From the NCBI GenBank assembly GCA_043789035.1, contig JAYWIG010000177.1, positions 1 to 47,800 on the forward strand: a stretch of 47,800 nt of DNA. The letters run 5' to 3'. The notes beneath the pieces are model-generated. The model was not told where the DNA came from. It saw only the letters and a list, made by a program, of their open reading frames with translations, and searched no databases. This document shows positions 33,336 to 42,198 of this stretch, in pieces; positions within the stretch are counted from its first letter, which is position 1, and the number at the start of each line of letters is the position of its first letter. The position numbers and the translations under genes were made by a program. Source of the DNA: JAYWIG01 sp043789035. Lineage in GTDB: Bacteria > Pseudomonadota > Gammaproteobacteria > Burkholderiales > Burkholderiaceae_E.

Positions 33336-34112
33336 TTATCCGCGAGCGTGAGTAATGCCACCATCGACAACGATAGTTTCCCCAACCACGTAATCACCCG
33401 CCTTCGAAGCAAGAAAGATCGCCGTGCCTGCCATGTCGGTATCCACTCCAATACGACCTGCTGGAATTTGTTTTGATACCTCGTCTGCATGATCGCGAGC
33501 TTCGCGGTTCATGTCCGATGCAAACGCCCCTGGTGCGATAGCGCTTACGACAATATTGTCTTTCACTAAGCGCAACGCCATGCGTTTTGTAAGGTGAATT
33601 AAGCCAGCTTTACTTGCAGCGTAAGAATAAGTTTCCATCGGATTCACCGATACACCGTCGATAGAGGCGATATTGATCACCTTCGCAGGCGAACCATTTT
33701 TTGCCGCTGCACGCAATGGAGCAATCAGTGCTTGGGTGAGAAAAAACGGCATCTTCATATTCAGATCGACCACTTTGTCCCATCCTGCTTCCGGGAACTG
33801 ATCAAACTCTGCGCCCCAAGCAGCACCCGCGTTATTCACTAAGATATCGAGACTCGGTTCAAGCTTTGCAAACTCTTGTGCTAACGCATTTGCGTGCTCC
33901 ACCGACGATACATCCCAAGGTAGCGAAATGCAGGTGCCCAGCGCGCTTAACTCCGCTGCGGCTGCATCACAGGCAACGGCCTTGCGGGCAGTAATGTAGA
34001 CCTTGGCACCCTGAGCTAAGAAGCCAGCGGCAATCATTTTGCCAATGCCGCGTGAGCCACCGGTGATGAGTGCAACTCGGCCTTTTAAAGAAAATAGATT
34101 GCTAGTGTTCAT
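33336..34112 (-). CDS. Short-chain dehydrogenase/reductase (SDR)
   Basis: A 258-residue classical SDR from ATG 34112; a TTG two codons earlier is less likely. The cofactor motif TGGSRGIG is at residues 17-24, NNAGAAWG marks the central strand, NIASIDGVS carries the catalytic serine region and YSYAASKAG the YxxxK pair. IVVDGGITHARG closes the chain, as in many 3-oxoacyl or gluconate-type reductases. Lack of an acidic residue right after the second strand (ITARKAVAC) points to NADP(H). It sits between a TonB-like lipoprotein gene and the Bug receptor gene. Substrate unknown, presumably a hydroxy or keto acid. Confidence 0.92.
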   Translation of the reverse strand: MNTSNLFSLKGRVALITGGSRGIGKMIAAGFLAQGAKVYITARKAVACDAAAAELSALGTCISLPWDVSSVEHANALAQEFAKLEPSLDILVNNAGAAWGAEFDQFPEAGWDKVVDLNMKMPFFLTQALIAPLRAAAKNGSPAKVINIASIDGVSVNPMETYSYAASKAGLIHLTKRMALRLVKDNIVVSAIAPGAFASDMNREARDHADEVSKQIPAGRIGVDTDMAGTAIFLASKAGDYVVGETIVVDGGITHARG

Positions 34113-34118
34113 AACCAA

Positions 34119-34670
34119 TTAATCACTTTGAGGAGGTTGGAGAGCGCGCATGTGAAAACGGCCATCGGCCATAAAAAACCAAGTCTCTGTAACGACTAAA
34201 CTGGTTTTGCCTGCGGTGGCGAATTGCGGTTGGGGTAAGGGCGCGGCAGCTTGCATTAGCTCGGCGATCCAAGCTTTAGTTTCTGGCGCGTGCGACGGAA
34301 TTCGCATCGGTGCGATACCGAGCAATTTTCCGTCTCTGGAAATGGTCATTTCGACCACCGCGATGCCGTGTAAAGGGTTAGGAAGTGGTGTAGCTAAAAC
34401 ACGTTTTGCAGACTTCGCAAGAACATGTTGTGCAAGCTCAATTCGGTATTGCTCGGGTGTTCGGGCATTGGAATAAACAGTAGATGATGAACTCATCGAT
34501 GGCCCTGACGGTGTTGCTGGAGAGGTTGATTGTGGCAGTGGGGGAGGCGTTGGTCGCTGCGTTGGTTGCGGTGCAGGTAGAGGCGAGGAAGTATTTGTCG
34601 AGCTACGATGGCTCGCGCAACTGCATAGTACTAGCGTGATACAAAGAAGAGATAAAGTTCTTGCTGTCAT
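34119..34670 (-). CDS. Lipoprotein with proline-rich linker and TonB-like C-terminal domain
   Basis: A 183-residue protein with a lipobox VLCSC (cysteine near residue 18), then about 45 residues rich in Pro, Ser and Thr, then a domain resembling the TonB C-terminus: GIAVVEMTISRDGKLLGIAPMR is the usual strand-turn with a glycine, followed by a helix and a last strand (TSLVVTETWFFMADGRF). Unlike true TonB it would be anchored by a lipid rather than an inner-membrane helix. The ATG overlaps the aldolase stop by 4 bases and the stop is 6 bases before the SDR start. A role is not evident. Confidence 0.7.
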   Translation of the reverse strand: MTARTLSLLCITLVLCSCASHRSSTNTSSPLPAPQPTQRPTPPPLPQSTSPATPSGPSMSSSSTVYSNARTPEQYRIELAQHVLAKSAKRVLATPLPNPLHGIAVVEMTISRDGKLLGIAPMRIPSHAPETKAWIAELMQAAAPLPQPQFATAGKTSLVVTETWFFMADGRFHMRALQPPQSD

Positions 34671-35428
34671 GCTTTCTTGATCATGTCATTAAGTTCAGTG
34701 GCGTAGGTTTTGAGTTGCCCAGCATCGTTGCCTGGAGCGATGAAATCAAAGCCCATTTTTTTCATGTCAACCGCGAAGTTGGGCTGCGCACAGAAAATTG
34801 CCGTCATCTTGCCATGTTTTCTAGCGGCAGCATAAATTTTCTCAATCGCCCCTTTTAGCGGTTCGGCGGTGTGGTTTGGTATCGGTGGTGCGCCTAGGGC
34901 TAAGCTCAAATCGCTCGGCCCTATCAAAATTCCGTCTAAGCCTTCAACTGCGCAAATAGCATCTAAGTTTTCCATGGCTTGCGGTGTTTCAATCATGCCG
35001 TAGGTCAGAATGGTTGTGTTGGCGTGGGTGAAATAATCTGCGCCCCCATACAGCAAGCCTCTGGTTGGGCCGAATGAGCGAGTGCCTAGCGGAGGGTAAC
35101 GGCAAGCGGCAACAAAGCGTTTTGCATCGTCCACGGTTTCTATCATTGGGCAGATGATGCCGTAAGCACCGGCATCAAGCAGCTTGTTTATTTCTGCGAA
35201 GTTGTTTCCTGAGCATCGCGCCAGTGGTACGGCGGAGGTTGCAGAAATTGCTTGCAACATTGGTACAGCCGCATCGAGGTAAAAAGGGCCGTGCTGCAAA
35301 TCAAGCACGACGGCATCAAAGCCTGTGTGCCCTAAGATTTCAGCAACGTAAGGGCTAGAAAAGCCAACCCAGCCTGCGGTGGCAGTTTGTTTGGCGACGT
35401 ACATGTCTTTAAGTTTGTTTGGTTTCAT
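34667..35428 (-). CDS. HpcH/HpaI family aldolase (class II pyruvate aldolase)
   Basis: A 253-residue protein from ATG 35428; 24 upstream codons are open but are Arg/Cys-rich and unlike the family. FDAVVLDLQHGPFY near residue 37, YGIICPMIETVDDAKRFVAA in the middle, and LDGILIGPSDLSLALG are typical of the HpaI family, with metal-binding glutamate in MIET and aspartate in GPSD. These enzymes cleave 4-hydroxy-2-oxo acids to pyruvate and an aldehyde. It heads the minus-strand run with lipoprotein, SDR and Bug genes. A ribosome binding site is weak (GGGAT). Confidence 0.9.
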   Translation of the reverse strand: MKPNKLKDMYVAKQTATAGWVGFSSPYVAEILGHTGFDAVVLDLQHGPFYLDAAVPMLQAISATSAVPLARCSGNNFAEINKLLDAGAYGIICPMIETVDDAKRFVAACRYPPLGTRSFGPTRGLLYGGADYFTHANTTILTYGMIETPQAMENLDAICAVEGLDGILIGPSDLSLALGAPPIPNHTAEPLKGAIEKIYAAARKHGKMTAIFCAQPNFAVDMKKMGFDFIAPGNDAGQLKTYATELNDMIKKA

Positions 35429-35589
35429 ATCCCAAACTATACATCGCCGACCAAACAAGCGTCGACAACATGCTAGCAATCCGATGCTGCGTTGCACCAA
35501 TAGAGCGGTAAACCTAAAAAGCCCTTAAAAGTGACGAATGGCGCTTGACCAGAAACGCAACTCATAAGACGATAGTCGGGTCAAATAGA

Positions 35590-35601
35590 ACGAACGTTCG
35601 T
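35590..35601. promoter_or_regulatory. 12-bp perfect palindrome, probable TetR operator
   Basis: ACGAACGTTCGT is a perfect palindrome 38 bases before the TetR start that leads the beta-oxidation operon. Its ACGAACG half site resembles those of other TetR regulators of fatty-acid genes. It lies in the 211-base divergent region to the aldolase gene. Confidence 0.5.
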
Positions 35602-35639
35602 AATTTAATCGTAACCTTGAAGGATCACCCCTAGTAATC

Positions 35640-36263
35640 ATGCGTAAAGGCGAGCAAACCAAAGCAGCAATCATCGAAGCGGCATTAGAGCTATCGGCGA
35701 GCGCTGGACTTGAAGGCCTGACCATAGGCACCTTAGCCGACAAAATGGTTATGTCGAAGTCGGGCGTGTTTGCACATTTTGGTTCAAGGGAAGACCTGCA
35801 AATTGCTGTCCTTAAAGTCTATGAGCAGCGCTTTGTTGACGAAGTTCTCAGGCCAGCGCTAAAAGAAAAGCGCGGCTTGCCTAGGCTTACAGCCATTATT
35901 TCGAATTGGCTGCAGCGCACCTCAGAAGAAGCTGCTCGCGGTTGTATCTGGATTTCAGGTGCGTCTGAATATGACGATAGGCCTGGTGCGGTGCGAGCCG
36001 AGTTGGTTGGCATGGTCAATAGCTGGCAGCGCGAAATGACGCGTGCCATTACGCAATCGGTTGAGATGGGCGATTTGTCTGCCGATACCGATGTTTCTGA
36101 ATTAGTGTTTGAGCTGTACGGAATCATTCTCGTACTGCATCACGACACTCGATTGCTCAATAGCCCGGATGCTTTTAGTCGGGCAAAAAAAGCCTTTACG
36201 AGATTGATTCGCTCCTATGCAAATCAAACTCATTGCACAACATCACTTTCACTTGTTTCATAG
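35640..36263 (+). CDS. TetR family transcriptional regulator of the beta-oxidation operon
   Basis: A 207-residue TetR protein. The helix-turn-helix reads LTIGTLADKMVMSKSGVFAHF at about residues 28-48, followed by GSREDLQIAVL. The C-terminal part is the helical ligand-binding region, with GCIWISGASEYDDRPG as in a TetR subgroup often found beside acyl-CoA dehydrogenase genes. It is 9 bases upstream of the acyl-CoA dehydrogenase gene on the same strand and is the likely acyl-CoA-responsive repressor of that operon and itself, acting through the palindrome at 35590. Confidence 0.88.
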   Translation: MRKGEQTKAAIIEAALELSASAGLEGLTIGTLADKMVMSKSGVFAHFGSREDLQIAVLKVYEQRFVDEVLRPALKEKRGLPRLTAIISNWLQRTSEEAARGCIWISGASEYDDRPGAVRAELVGMVNSWQREMTRAITQSVEMGDLSADTDVSELVFELYGIILVLHHDTRLLNSPDAFSRAKKAFTRLIRSYANQTHCTTSLSLVS

Positions 36264-36272
36264 GAATACATC

Positions 36273-38072
36273 ATGGCCAACTATATAGCCCCAGTCCGCG
36301 ACATGCAGTTTGTAATGCATGAAATGCTCAATGTCGAATCAGTTTTAAAAACCTTGCCCAAGCACGCCGATACGAATCGCGAGTTGATCGACCAAGTGTT
36401 AGAAGAGGGCGGCAAGTTTTGTTCCGAAGTTTTGTTCCCCATTAATCGCTCTGGCGATGAGGAAGGTTGCCATTTCTCAGTGGGTGCTGATGGCCACGGT
36501 GTAGTAACCACGCCAAAGGGTTTCAAAGAAGCATGGACAAAGTTTGTTGACGGCGGCTGGCCAACCCTAACTTGCGAAACCGAATTCGGTGGCCAAGGTA
36601 TGCCCGCCGTTGTTGGAATGGCTTTCCAAGAAATGATGAACTCTGGCAATCAAGCATGGACGATGTATCCAGGCTTAACCCATGGTGCCTACGACTGTTT
36701 AAAAGTACACGGTACCGATTCGCAGAAAGCCTTGTACTTGCCAAAGCTTGTGTCTGGCGAGTGGCTGGGTACGATGTGCTTAACGGAACCTCATTGCGGT
36801 ACTGACTTAGGCATGCTGCGCAGCCGTGCAGAACCACAGACCGATGGCAGCTTCAAAATTTCCGGTACGAAGATATTTATTAGCGCTGGCGAACAAGACT
36901 TCACCTCCAACATTGCTCACTTAGTGTTAGCGCGTATTGCCGATGCACCGGTGGGTACCAAAGGCATTTCGCTGTTTATCGTTCCAAAGTTTCTTCCAAA
37001 TGCCGATGGCAGCTTGGGTGCACGTAATGGCATCGGTGCCGCGCGTATCGAAGAAAAAATGGGCATTCATGGCAGCCCAACCTGTGTGATGAATCTCGAC
37101 AAAGCCAGTGGCTGGTTAGTCGGCGAAGCAAACAAAGGTTTGAATGCCATGTTTGTGATGATGAATGCAGCGCGTATAGGCGTGGGCATTCAATCGCAAG
37201 GTCTGATGGAAGTGGCTTATCAAAACTCGGTAGCCTATGCAAAGGACCGCACACAAGGGCGCTCGTTAAGTGGACCCAAAACCCCTGACAAACAAGCCGA
37301 TTCAATTATTGTTCACCCCGATGTGCGCCGCATGTTGCTTACGCAACGTGCGTACACTGAAGGTTCGCGCATGTTCTCGCTTTGGTGTGCACTTCAAGCC
37401 GATATCGCCCACAACCACCCTGATGCCGATGTGCGTAAAGATGCTGATGACATGCTGTCGCTTCTCACGCCGATTGTGAAAGCGTTTATTACCGACGCTG
37501 GTTTCGAGTGCACCAACCTTGCCATGCAAGTATTTGGTGGCCATGGCTATATTCGCGAATGGGGCATGGAGCAGTATGTACGCGACGCTCGCATCAATAT
37601 GATTTACGAAGGCACGAATACGATTCAATCGTTAGACCTTCTCGGTAGAAAAGTGTTGCAAGACAACGGTGCCAAACTACGCAAGTTTGGCAAACTAGTT
37701 GCCCAGTTGATTGAAGACGAAGGCACGAATGAAGCGATGGCCGAGTTTATTGACCCGCTGGCTGATTTGGCCAGCAAGGTTGAAAAATTCACTGCTGAAA
37801 TCGGAATGAAAGCTTTCCAGAACCCAGATGAAGTTGGAGCTGCCGCAGTACCTTATCTTCGAGTGATTGGCCACATGGTGTACGGATATTTCTGGGCGAA
37901 GATGGCCAAGGAAGCCTTGGGCAAAGTCGATAGCGGCGATACTTTTTACAAAGCGAAACTGGCGACAGCACGCTTTTACTTCGCTAAACTAATGCCAGAG
38001 ACGGCTTCGCTCATGCGTGTAGCCCGAACTGGTTCTAAGCCGTTAATGGACTTGGAAGAGGCTTTGTTCTAA
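36273..38072 (+). CDS. Acyl-CoA dehydrogenase with C-terminal extension (DmdC/FadE-like)
   Basis: A 599-residue acyl-CoA dehydrogenase. AGGAATACATC precedes the ATG. FAD-binding and substrate blocks are GTMCLTEPHCGTDLGMLRSR, KISGTKIFISAGEQD and EKMGIHGSPTCVM. The catalytic glutamate is in YEGTNTIQ (E446). The last 130 residues form the extra helical domain seen in the 600-residue subgroup that includes DmdC. It performs the first oxidation of an acyl-CoA to the enoyl-CoA, passing electrons to ETF. First enzyme gene of a complete beta-oxidation set. Confidence 0.94.
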   Translation: MANYIAPVRDMQFVMHEMLNVESVLKTLPKHADTNRELIDQVLEEGGKFCSEVLFPINRSGDEEGCHFSVGADGHGVVTTPKGFKEAWTKFVDGGWPTLTCETEFGGQGMPAVVGMAFQEMMNSGNQAWTMYPGLTHGAYDCLKVHGTDSQKALYLPKLVSGEWLGTMCLTEPHCGTDLGMLRSRAEPQTDGSFKISGTKIFISAGEQDFTSNIAHLVLARIADAPVGTKGISLFIVPKFLPNADGSLGARNGIGAARIEEKMGIHGSPTCVMNLDKASGWLVGEANKGLNAMFVMMNAARIGVGIQSQGLMEVAYQNSVAYAKDRTQGRSLSGPKTPDKQADSIIVHPDVRRMLLTQRAYTEGSRMFSLWCALQADIAHNHPDADVRKDADDMLSLLTPIVKAFITDAGFECTNLAMQVFGGHGYIREWGMEQYVRDARINMIYEGTNTIQSLDLLGRKVLQDNGAKLRKFGKLVAQLIEDEGTNEAMAEFIDPLADLASKVEKFTAEIGMKAFQNPDEVGAAAVPYLRVIGHMVYGYFWAKMAKEALGKVDSGDTFYKAKLATARFYFAKLMPETASLMRVARTGSKPLMDLEEALF

Positions 38073-38095
38073 CCATTCACTTTACTGGAGACATT

Positions 38096-38533
38096 ATGAA
38101 ATCAACATTCAAAACTATTGTTCTTGGTTCGCTATTCGTGTTTGCATCGTCTGTATTTGCACAAGCAACAGACTCACCTGTCGGCCTTTGGAAAACCATC
38201 GATGATGAAACCAAGCAAGTGAAGTCGTTGGTCCGCATCAGCGAATCTGGCGGAACATTTGTTGGCAAGATCGAAAAGCTCACTACGCCGGGCCGTGAGA
38301 ACGCTGTCTGTGCTGCCTGTGAAGGTGACTTGAAAGACAAGCCCGTTACAGGGATGACGATTATCAACGGCATGAAAAAAGCCGATGACGCTTATGAAGG
38401 AGGCACGATTTTTGATCCTAACAACGGCAAAACATATAAAAGCAAAATGAAGTTGATCGAGGGCGGCAAGAAGCTGGAAGTTCGTGGCTACATCGGCCCT
38501 TTTAGCCGTGCCCAAATTTGGGTTCGTGAATAG
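38096..38533 (+). CDS. DUF2147 family exported protein
   Basis: A 145-residue protein with a signal peptide ending SSVFAQ. The DUF2147 core is visible in PVGLWKTIDDETKQVKSLVRI at the start, GKIEKLTTPGRENAVCAACEGDL with a CxxC pair, GMTIINGMKK, and KTYKSKMKL..GYIGPFSRAQIWVR at the end. The fold is a lipocalin-like small barrel. Its presence between acyl-CoA dehydrogenase and FadB-like genes is common in this group. GGAG lies before the ATG. The function is not known; a fatty-acid or envelope-related role is inferred from position. Confidence 0.88.
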   Translation: MKSTFKTIVLGSLFVFASSVFAQATDSPVGLWKTIDDETKQVKSLVRISESGGTFVGKIEKLTTPGRENAVCAACEGDLKDKPVTGMTIINGMKKADDAYEGGTIFDPNNGKTYKSKMKLIEGGKKLEVRGYIGPFSRAQIWVRE

Positions 38534-38558
38534 TACAAATTATTAAGGAAATCCTCTC

Positions 38559-40979
38559 GTGTCAACTCTCCTCATTAAACGCGTCGCAGTATTAGGCGCA
38601 GGCGTGATGGGTGCGCAAATTGCCGCTCATCTTGTCAATGCAAAAGTCGATGTATTGCTATTCGACCTTCCTGCAAAAGAAGGCCCGAAAAGCGGTGTTG
38701 CCTTGAAAGCGATAGCAGGCTTAACCAAGCTAAACCCAGCACCGTTAGGCAGTAACGACTTGGCTGCATTTATTCAACCAGCGAACTATGAAGAGCATTT
38801 AGAGCTTCTAAAAAGCTGCGACTTGATTATTGAGGCGATTGCCGAACGTATGGATTGGAAGCATGACCTTTACAAAAGGGTCGCTCCTTTCATTTCGGAG
38901 AAGGCTATTTTCGCAACCAATACGTCGGGCCTATCAATTACGAAATTGTCCGAAGGTTTTGAGGGAGATCTGAAATCTCGTTTCTGCGGAGTTCATTTCT
39001 TTAACCCACCGCGTTACATGCATTTGGTTGAGTTGATTCCGACTGCGAGTACAGCACCTGTCATCGTTGACCAACTTGAAACTTTCTTAACAACCGTTTT
39101 GGGTAAAGGTTGTGTACGAGCCAAAGATACGCCGAACTTTATTGCTAACCGTGTTGGTATTTACGGCATCCTGGCAACCTCGCATGAGGCTGCTAAATTT
39201 GGTCTGCCCTTCGATGTAGTTGATGATTTAACCGGTGCGAAACTTGGCCGCGCTAAGTCGGGTACATTCCGGACGGCGGACGTGGTTGGTTTAGACACCA
39301 TTGGCCATGTGATCAAGACGATGCAAGATAACTTGCAGTCAGACGCTTTCTATCCACTCTATGCAACACCGCCTGTGTTTAAGACATTGGTAGACAAGGG
39401 CGCTTTAGGACAAAAAGTCGGTGCAGGTTTCTACAAAAAAGAGGGCAAAAACATTCTTCAGCTCGACCCAGCGAAGGGTGAGTATGTGCCGTCCGGTGGC
39501 AAGGCTGATGAAACCGTTGCACGCATCCTGAAGAAGAAAACCTGGGGCGAGCGCTTGCAATTGTTGCGCGATTCGACCAACCCACAGGCGCAGTTTGTTT
39601 GGTCAATCTTGCGTGATGGCTTCCAGTATGCGGCGATCAAGTTAGAAGAAATTGCTGACAATGCGCGCGATGTTGACTTGGCAATGCGTTTTGGTTTCGG
39701 TGCCAATGAAGGCCCGTTTGAGATTTGGCAACAGGCTGGCTGGACGCAAGTTGCCGGTTGGATTAAAGCCGATATTGATGCTGGCAAGGCAATTGCTCCT
39801 GTGGCGCTCCCGGCTTGGGTATTTGAGGGTGCAGTAGCTGAGCGCGGCGGTGTACATCAGCCCGAAGGTTCATGGTCGCCTGCAACAAAATCTTTTGTTG
39901 CTCGCTCAACGCATCCGATTTACAACCGTCAGATTTTCCGCGCTTCGATTAGTGGCGATGGCGTTGCTGATGGCAAAACTGCGGGTACAACTGTTTTCGA
40001 AGATGAGTCTATTCGCCTTTGGACATTGAACGACAGAGGCGTGCATGACGTGCTCATCGCTTCCATCAGAACCAAAATGAACGCGATTGGGCCAGGCGTA
40101 ACTGCTGGTTTAATGAAGGGCGTTGATTTGGCCGAGGCGCAGTACAAGGGCTTGGTGGTATGGTCGCCCGGTTCATTGACCGGCGGGCCATTTTCTGCCG
40201 GTGCCGATTTGCAAGCCATGTTGCCAGTGTTCATGTCGGGTGGTGCCAAGGCGATTGGGCCTGAGGAAAAGAAACTTCAGGATGCCATGTTGCGCTTGCG
40301 TTATGCCCAAGTGCCTACTGTTGCTGCTGTTGCAGGGTTGGCGCTAGGCGGCGGGTGTGAACTAGCAGTTTATTGTGCCAAGCGCGTAGCGCATTTGGAA
40401 AGCTATATTGGTTTGGTGGAAGTTGGTGTCGGTTTAATTCCAGGTGCGGGCGGCTTAGCTTATGGCGCTAGGCGAGCGGCAGAAGAACAGGCCAGTGCGC
40501 CGGATGCAAACCTATTCGATTTCTTAAAGAAGTACTTCATGGCTGCAGGCACAGCGCAAGTGGCAAAGTCTGCTTTAGAAGCGCAAGCCATGGGTTACCT
40601 GTTACCTAGCGACTCGATTATCTTCAACATTCATGAGTTGCTCTATAGCGCCGTGCGTGAAGCGAAGGCCATGAGCGATGCAGGTTATCGTGCGCCACGC
40701 AAGAGCATGTTCAAAGTGGCGGGCAGAAGCGGTATGGCAACCATCATGGCACAGTTAGTGAATATGCGTGATGGTGGCTTTATCTCAGGCCATGATTACC
40801 ACTTAGGCAAGACTATTGCCGAAGTGATGTGCGGTGGTGATGTGGATGCGGGTTCGTTGGTCGATGAAGAATGGATTATGACTTTGGAGCGTAAGGGTTT
40901 CACAAGCTTGCTTGAGCATCCAAAAACCCAAGAGCGAATTATGGGCATGATGCAAAACGGTAAACCCGTACGTAACTAA
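38559..40979 (+). CDS. 3-hydroxyacyl-CoA dehydrogenase / enoyl-CoA hydratase, bifunctional
   Basis: An 806-residue two-enzyme protein with dehydrogenase first and hydratase last, the reverse of FadB. NAD-binding GAGVMG is at residues 13-18; AIFATNTSGLSI and GVHFFNPPRYMHLVELI follow, and the C-terminal dehydrogenase domain spans about 190-390. The hydratase half (about 485-700) shows GPFSAGADLQAM for the oxyanion hole and GLALGGGCELAVYC. The start is GTG after AAGGAAATCC. This order is typical of betaproteobacterial long-chain degradation enzymes working with a separate thiolase, which is the next gene. Confidence 0.94.
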   Translation: MSTLLIKRVAVLGAGVMGAQIAAHLVNAKVDVLLFDLPAKEGPKSGVALKAIAGLTKLNPAPLGSNDLAAFIQPANYEEHLELLKSCDLIIEAIAERMDWKHDLYKRVAPFISEKAIFATNTSGLSITKLSEGFEGDLKSRFCGVHFFNPPRYMHLVELIPTASTAPVIVDQLETFLTTVLGKGCVRAKDTPNFIANRVGIYGILATSHEAAKFGLPFDVVDDLTGAKLGRAKSGTFRTADVVGLDTIGHVIKTMQDNLQSDAFYPLYATPPVFKTLVDKGALGQKVGAGFYKKEGKNILQLDPAKGEYVPSGGKADETVARILKKKTWGERLQLLRDSTNPQAQFVWSILRDGFQYAAIKLEEIADNARDVDLAMRFGFGANEGPFEIWQQAGWTQVAGWIKADIDAGKAIAPVALPAWVFEGAVAERGGVHQPEGSWSPATKSFVARSTHPIYNRQIFRASISGDGVADGKTAGTTVFEDESIRLWTLNDRGVHDVLIASIRTKMNAIGPGVTAGLMKGVDLAEAQYKGLVVWSPGSLTGGPFSAGADLQAMLPVFMSGGAKAIGPEEKKLQDAMLRLRYAQVPTVAAVAGLALGGGCELAVYCAKRVAHLESYIGLVEVGVGLIPGAGGLAYGARRAAEEQASAPDANLFDFLKKYFMAAGTAQVAKSALEAQAMGYLLPSDSIIFNIHELLYSAVREAKAMSDAGYRAPRKSMFKVAGRSGMATIMAQLVNMRDGGFISGHDYHLGKTIAEVMCGGDVDAGSLVDEEWIMTLERKGFTSLLEHPKTQERIMGMMQNGKPVRN

Positions 40980-40998
40980 GGGAACTAAGGAATACAAA

Positions 40999-42198
40999 AT
41001 GACTAAACAAGTACAAGACGCTTATATCGTTGCGGCTTCGCGCACACCGATTGGTAAAGCACCCAAAGGTGGTTTTAAGAACTTACGCCCAGATGATTTG
41101 CTCGTGCATGCGCTGAAAAGTGCCATGGCGCAAGTGCCGTCACTCGATCCTAAAACCATCGAAGATGCAATTGTGGGTTGTGCCATTCCTGAAGGTGAGC
41201 AGGGCTTGAATGTGGCTAGGCTGGGCGTGCTATTAGCTGGTCTACCCAACACCATTGGCGGCGTCACCGTGAATCGCTTTTGCGCCTCAGGCTTGACCGC
41301 GCTAGCCATGGCGGCTGATCGTATTCGTGTTGGTGAGTCCGATGTGATGATTGCCGCTGGTTGCGAATCGATGAGCATGGTGCCTATGATGGGCAATAAG
41401 CCATCAATGAATCTGCACATCTTTGATCGTGACGAAGACATCGGTATTGCATACGGTATGGGCATCACTGCAGAGAAGGTTGCTCAGCAATGGAAAATTA
41501 GCCGTGAAGCGCAAGATGAGTTTGCACTTCGTTCGCATCAAAAGGCTTTAGCCGCGCAACAAGCGGGTTACTTTAATGACGAGATTTGTGCCATCGACGT
41601 GATGGATAGGTTTCCGAACTTAGGTTCTGGTGCGATCGACATTCGTAGCAGAAAGATTTCTCAAGACGAAGGCCCAAGAGCTGAAACAACGGTGGAAGCC
41701 TTGGCGAAGTTGCGCCCTGTGTTTGCTGCTAAAGGTAGCGTCACTGCCGGCAATAGTTCGCAGATGTCCGACGGTGCTGGCGCGTTGATCGTTGTGAGTG
41801 AAAAGATGTTGAAGCAGTTCAATCTCACGCCTCTCGCGCGTTTCGTGTCGTTTGCGGTTCGTGGCGTACCCCCTGAAATAATGGGAATTGGCCCCAAAGA
41901 AGCGATCCCAGCGGCTCTGAAAAATGCAGGCCTTTCGCAAGACGATATGGGATGGATCGAATTGAATGAAGCATTCGCTGCACAATCGCTAGCCGTATTG
42001 CAAGATTTGCATTTGAACCCAGATGTAGTGAACCCTATGGGTGGTGCTATCGCGTTAGGTCATCCATTGGGTGCGACCGGCGCGATTCGTTCGGCTACGG
42101 TGGTGCATGCGCTTCGTAGAAATAATTTGAAATATGGCATGGTCACGATGTGTGTCGGGACAGGCATGGGTGCTGCTGGTATTTTCGAAAGAATGTAA
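40999..42198 (+). CDS. Acetyl-CoA C-acyltransferase (thiolase)
   Basis: A 399-residue thiolase with all catalytic elements visible: C95 in NRFCASGLTAL, the histidine in GGAIALGHPLGATGA and the second cysteine in TMCVGTGMGAAG. ELNEAFAAQ is the conserved cap segment. AAGGAA precedes the ATG. It completes the last step of beta-oxidation, releasing acetyl-CoA from 3-ketoacyl-CoA, and follows its partner dehydrogenase/hydratase by 19 bases. Confidence 0.96.
   Translation: MTKQVQDAYIVAASRTPIGKAPKGGFKNLRPDDLLVHALKSAMAQVPSLDPKTIEDAIVGCAIPEGEQGLNVARLGVLLAGLPNTIGGVTVNRFCASGLTALAMAADRIRVGESDVMIAAGCESMSMVPMMGNKPSMNLHIFDRDEDIGIAYGMGITAEKVAQQWKISREAQDEFALRSHQKALAAQQAGYFNDEICAIDVMDRFPNLGSGAIDIRSRKISQDEGPRAETTVEALAKLRPVFAAKGSVTAGNSSQMSDGAGALIVVSEKMLKQFNLTPLARFVSFAVRGVPPEIMGIGPKEAIPAALKNAGLSQDDMGWIELNEAFAAQSLAVLQDLHLNPDVVNPMGGAIALGHPLGATGAIRSATVVHALRRNNLKYGMVTMCVGTGMGAAGIFERM

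Noticed and set aside
36976..37628. Overlapping minus-strand frames inside the acyl-CoA dehydrogenase gene
   Set aside because: Antisense shadows of a conserved enzyme; His/Arg/Cys-rich with no motif.
42150..42197. Upstream extension of the enoyl-CoA hydratase into the thiolase gene
   Set aside because: It lies in another frame of the thiolase's conserved C-terminal motif; the TAATG junction at 42198 is the natural start.
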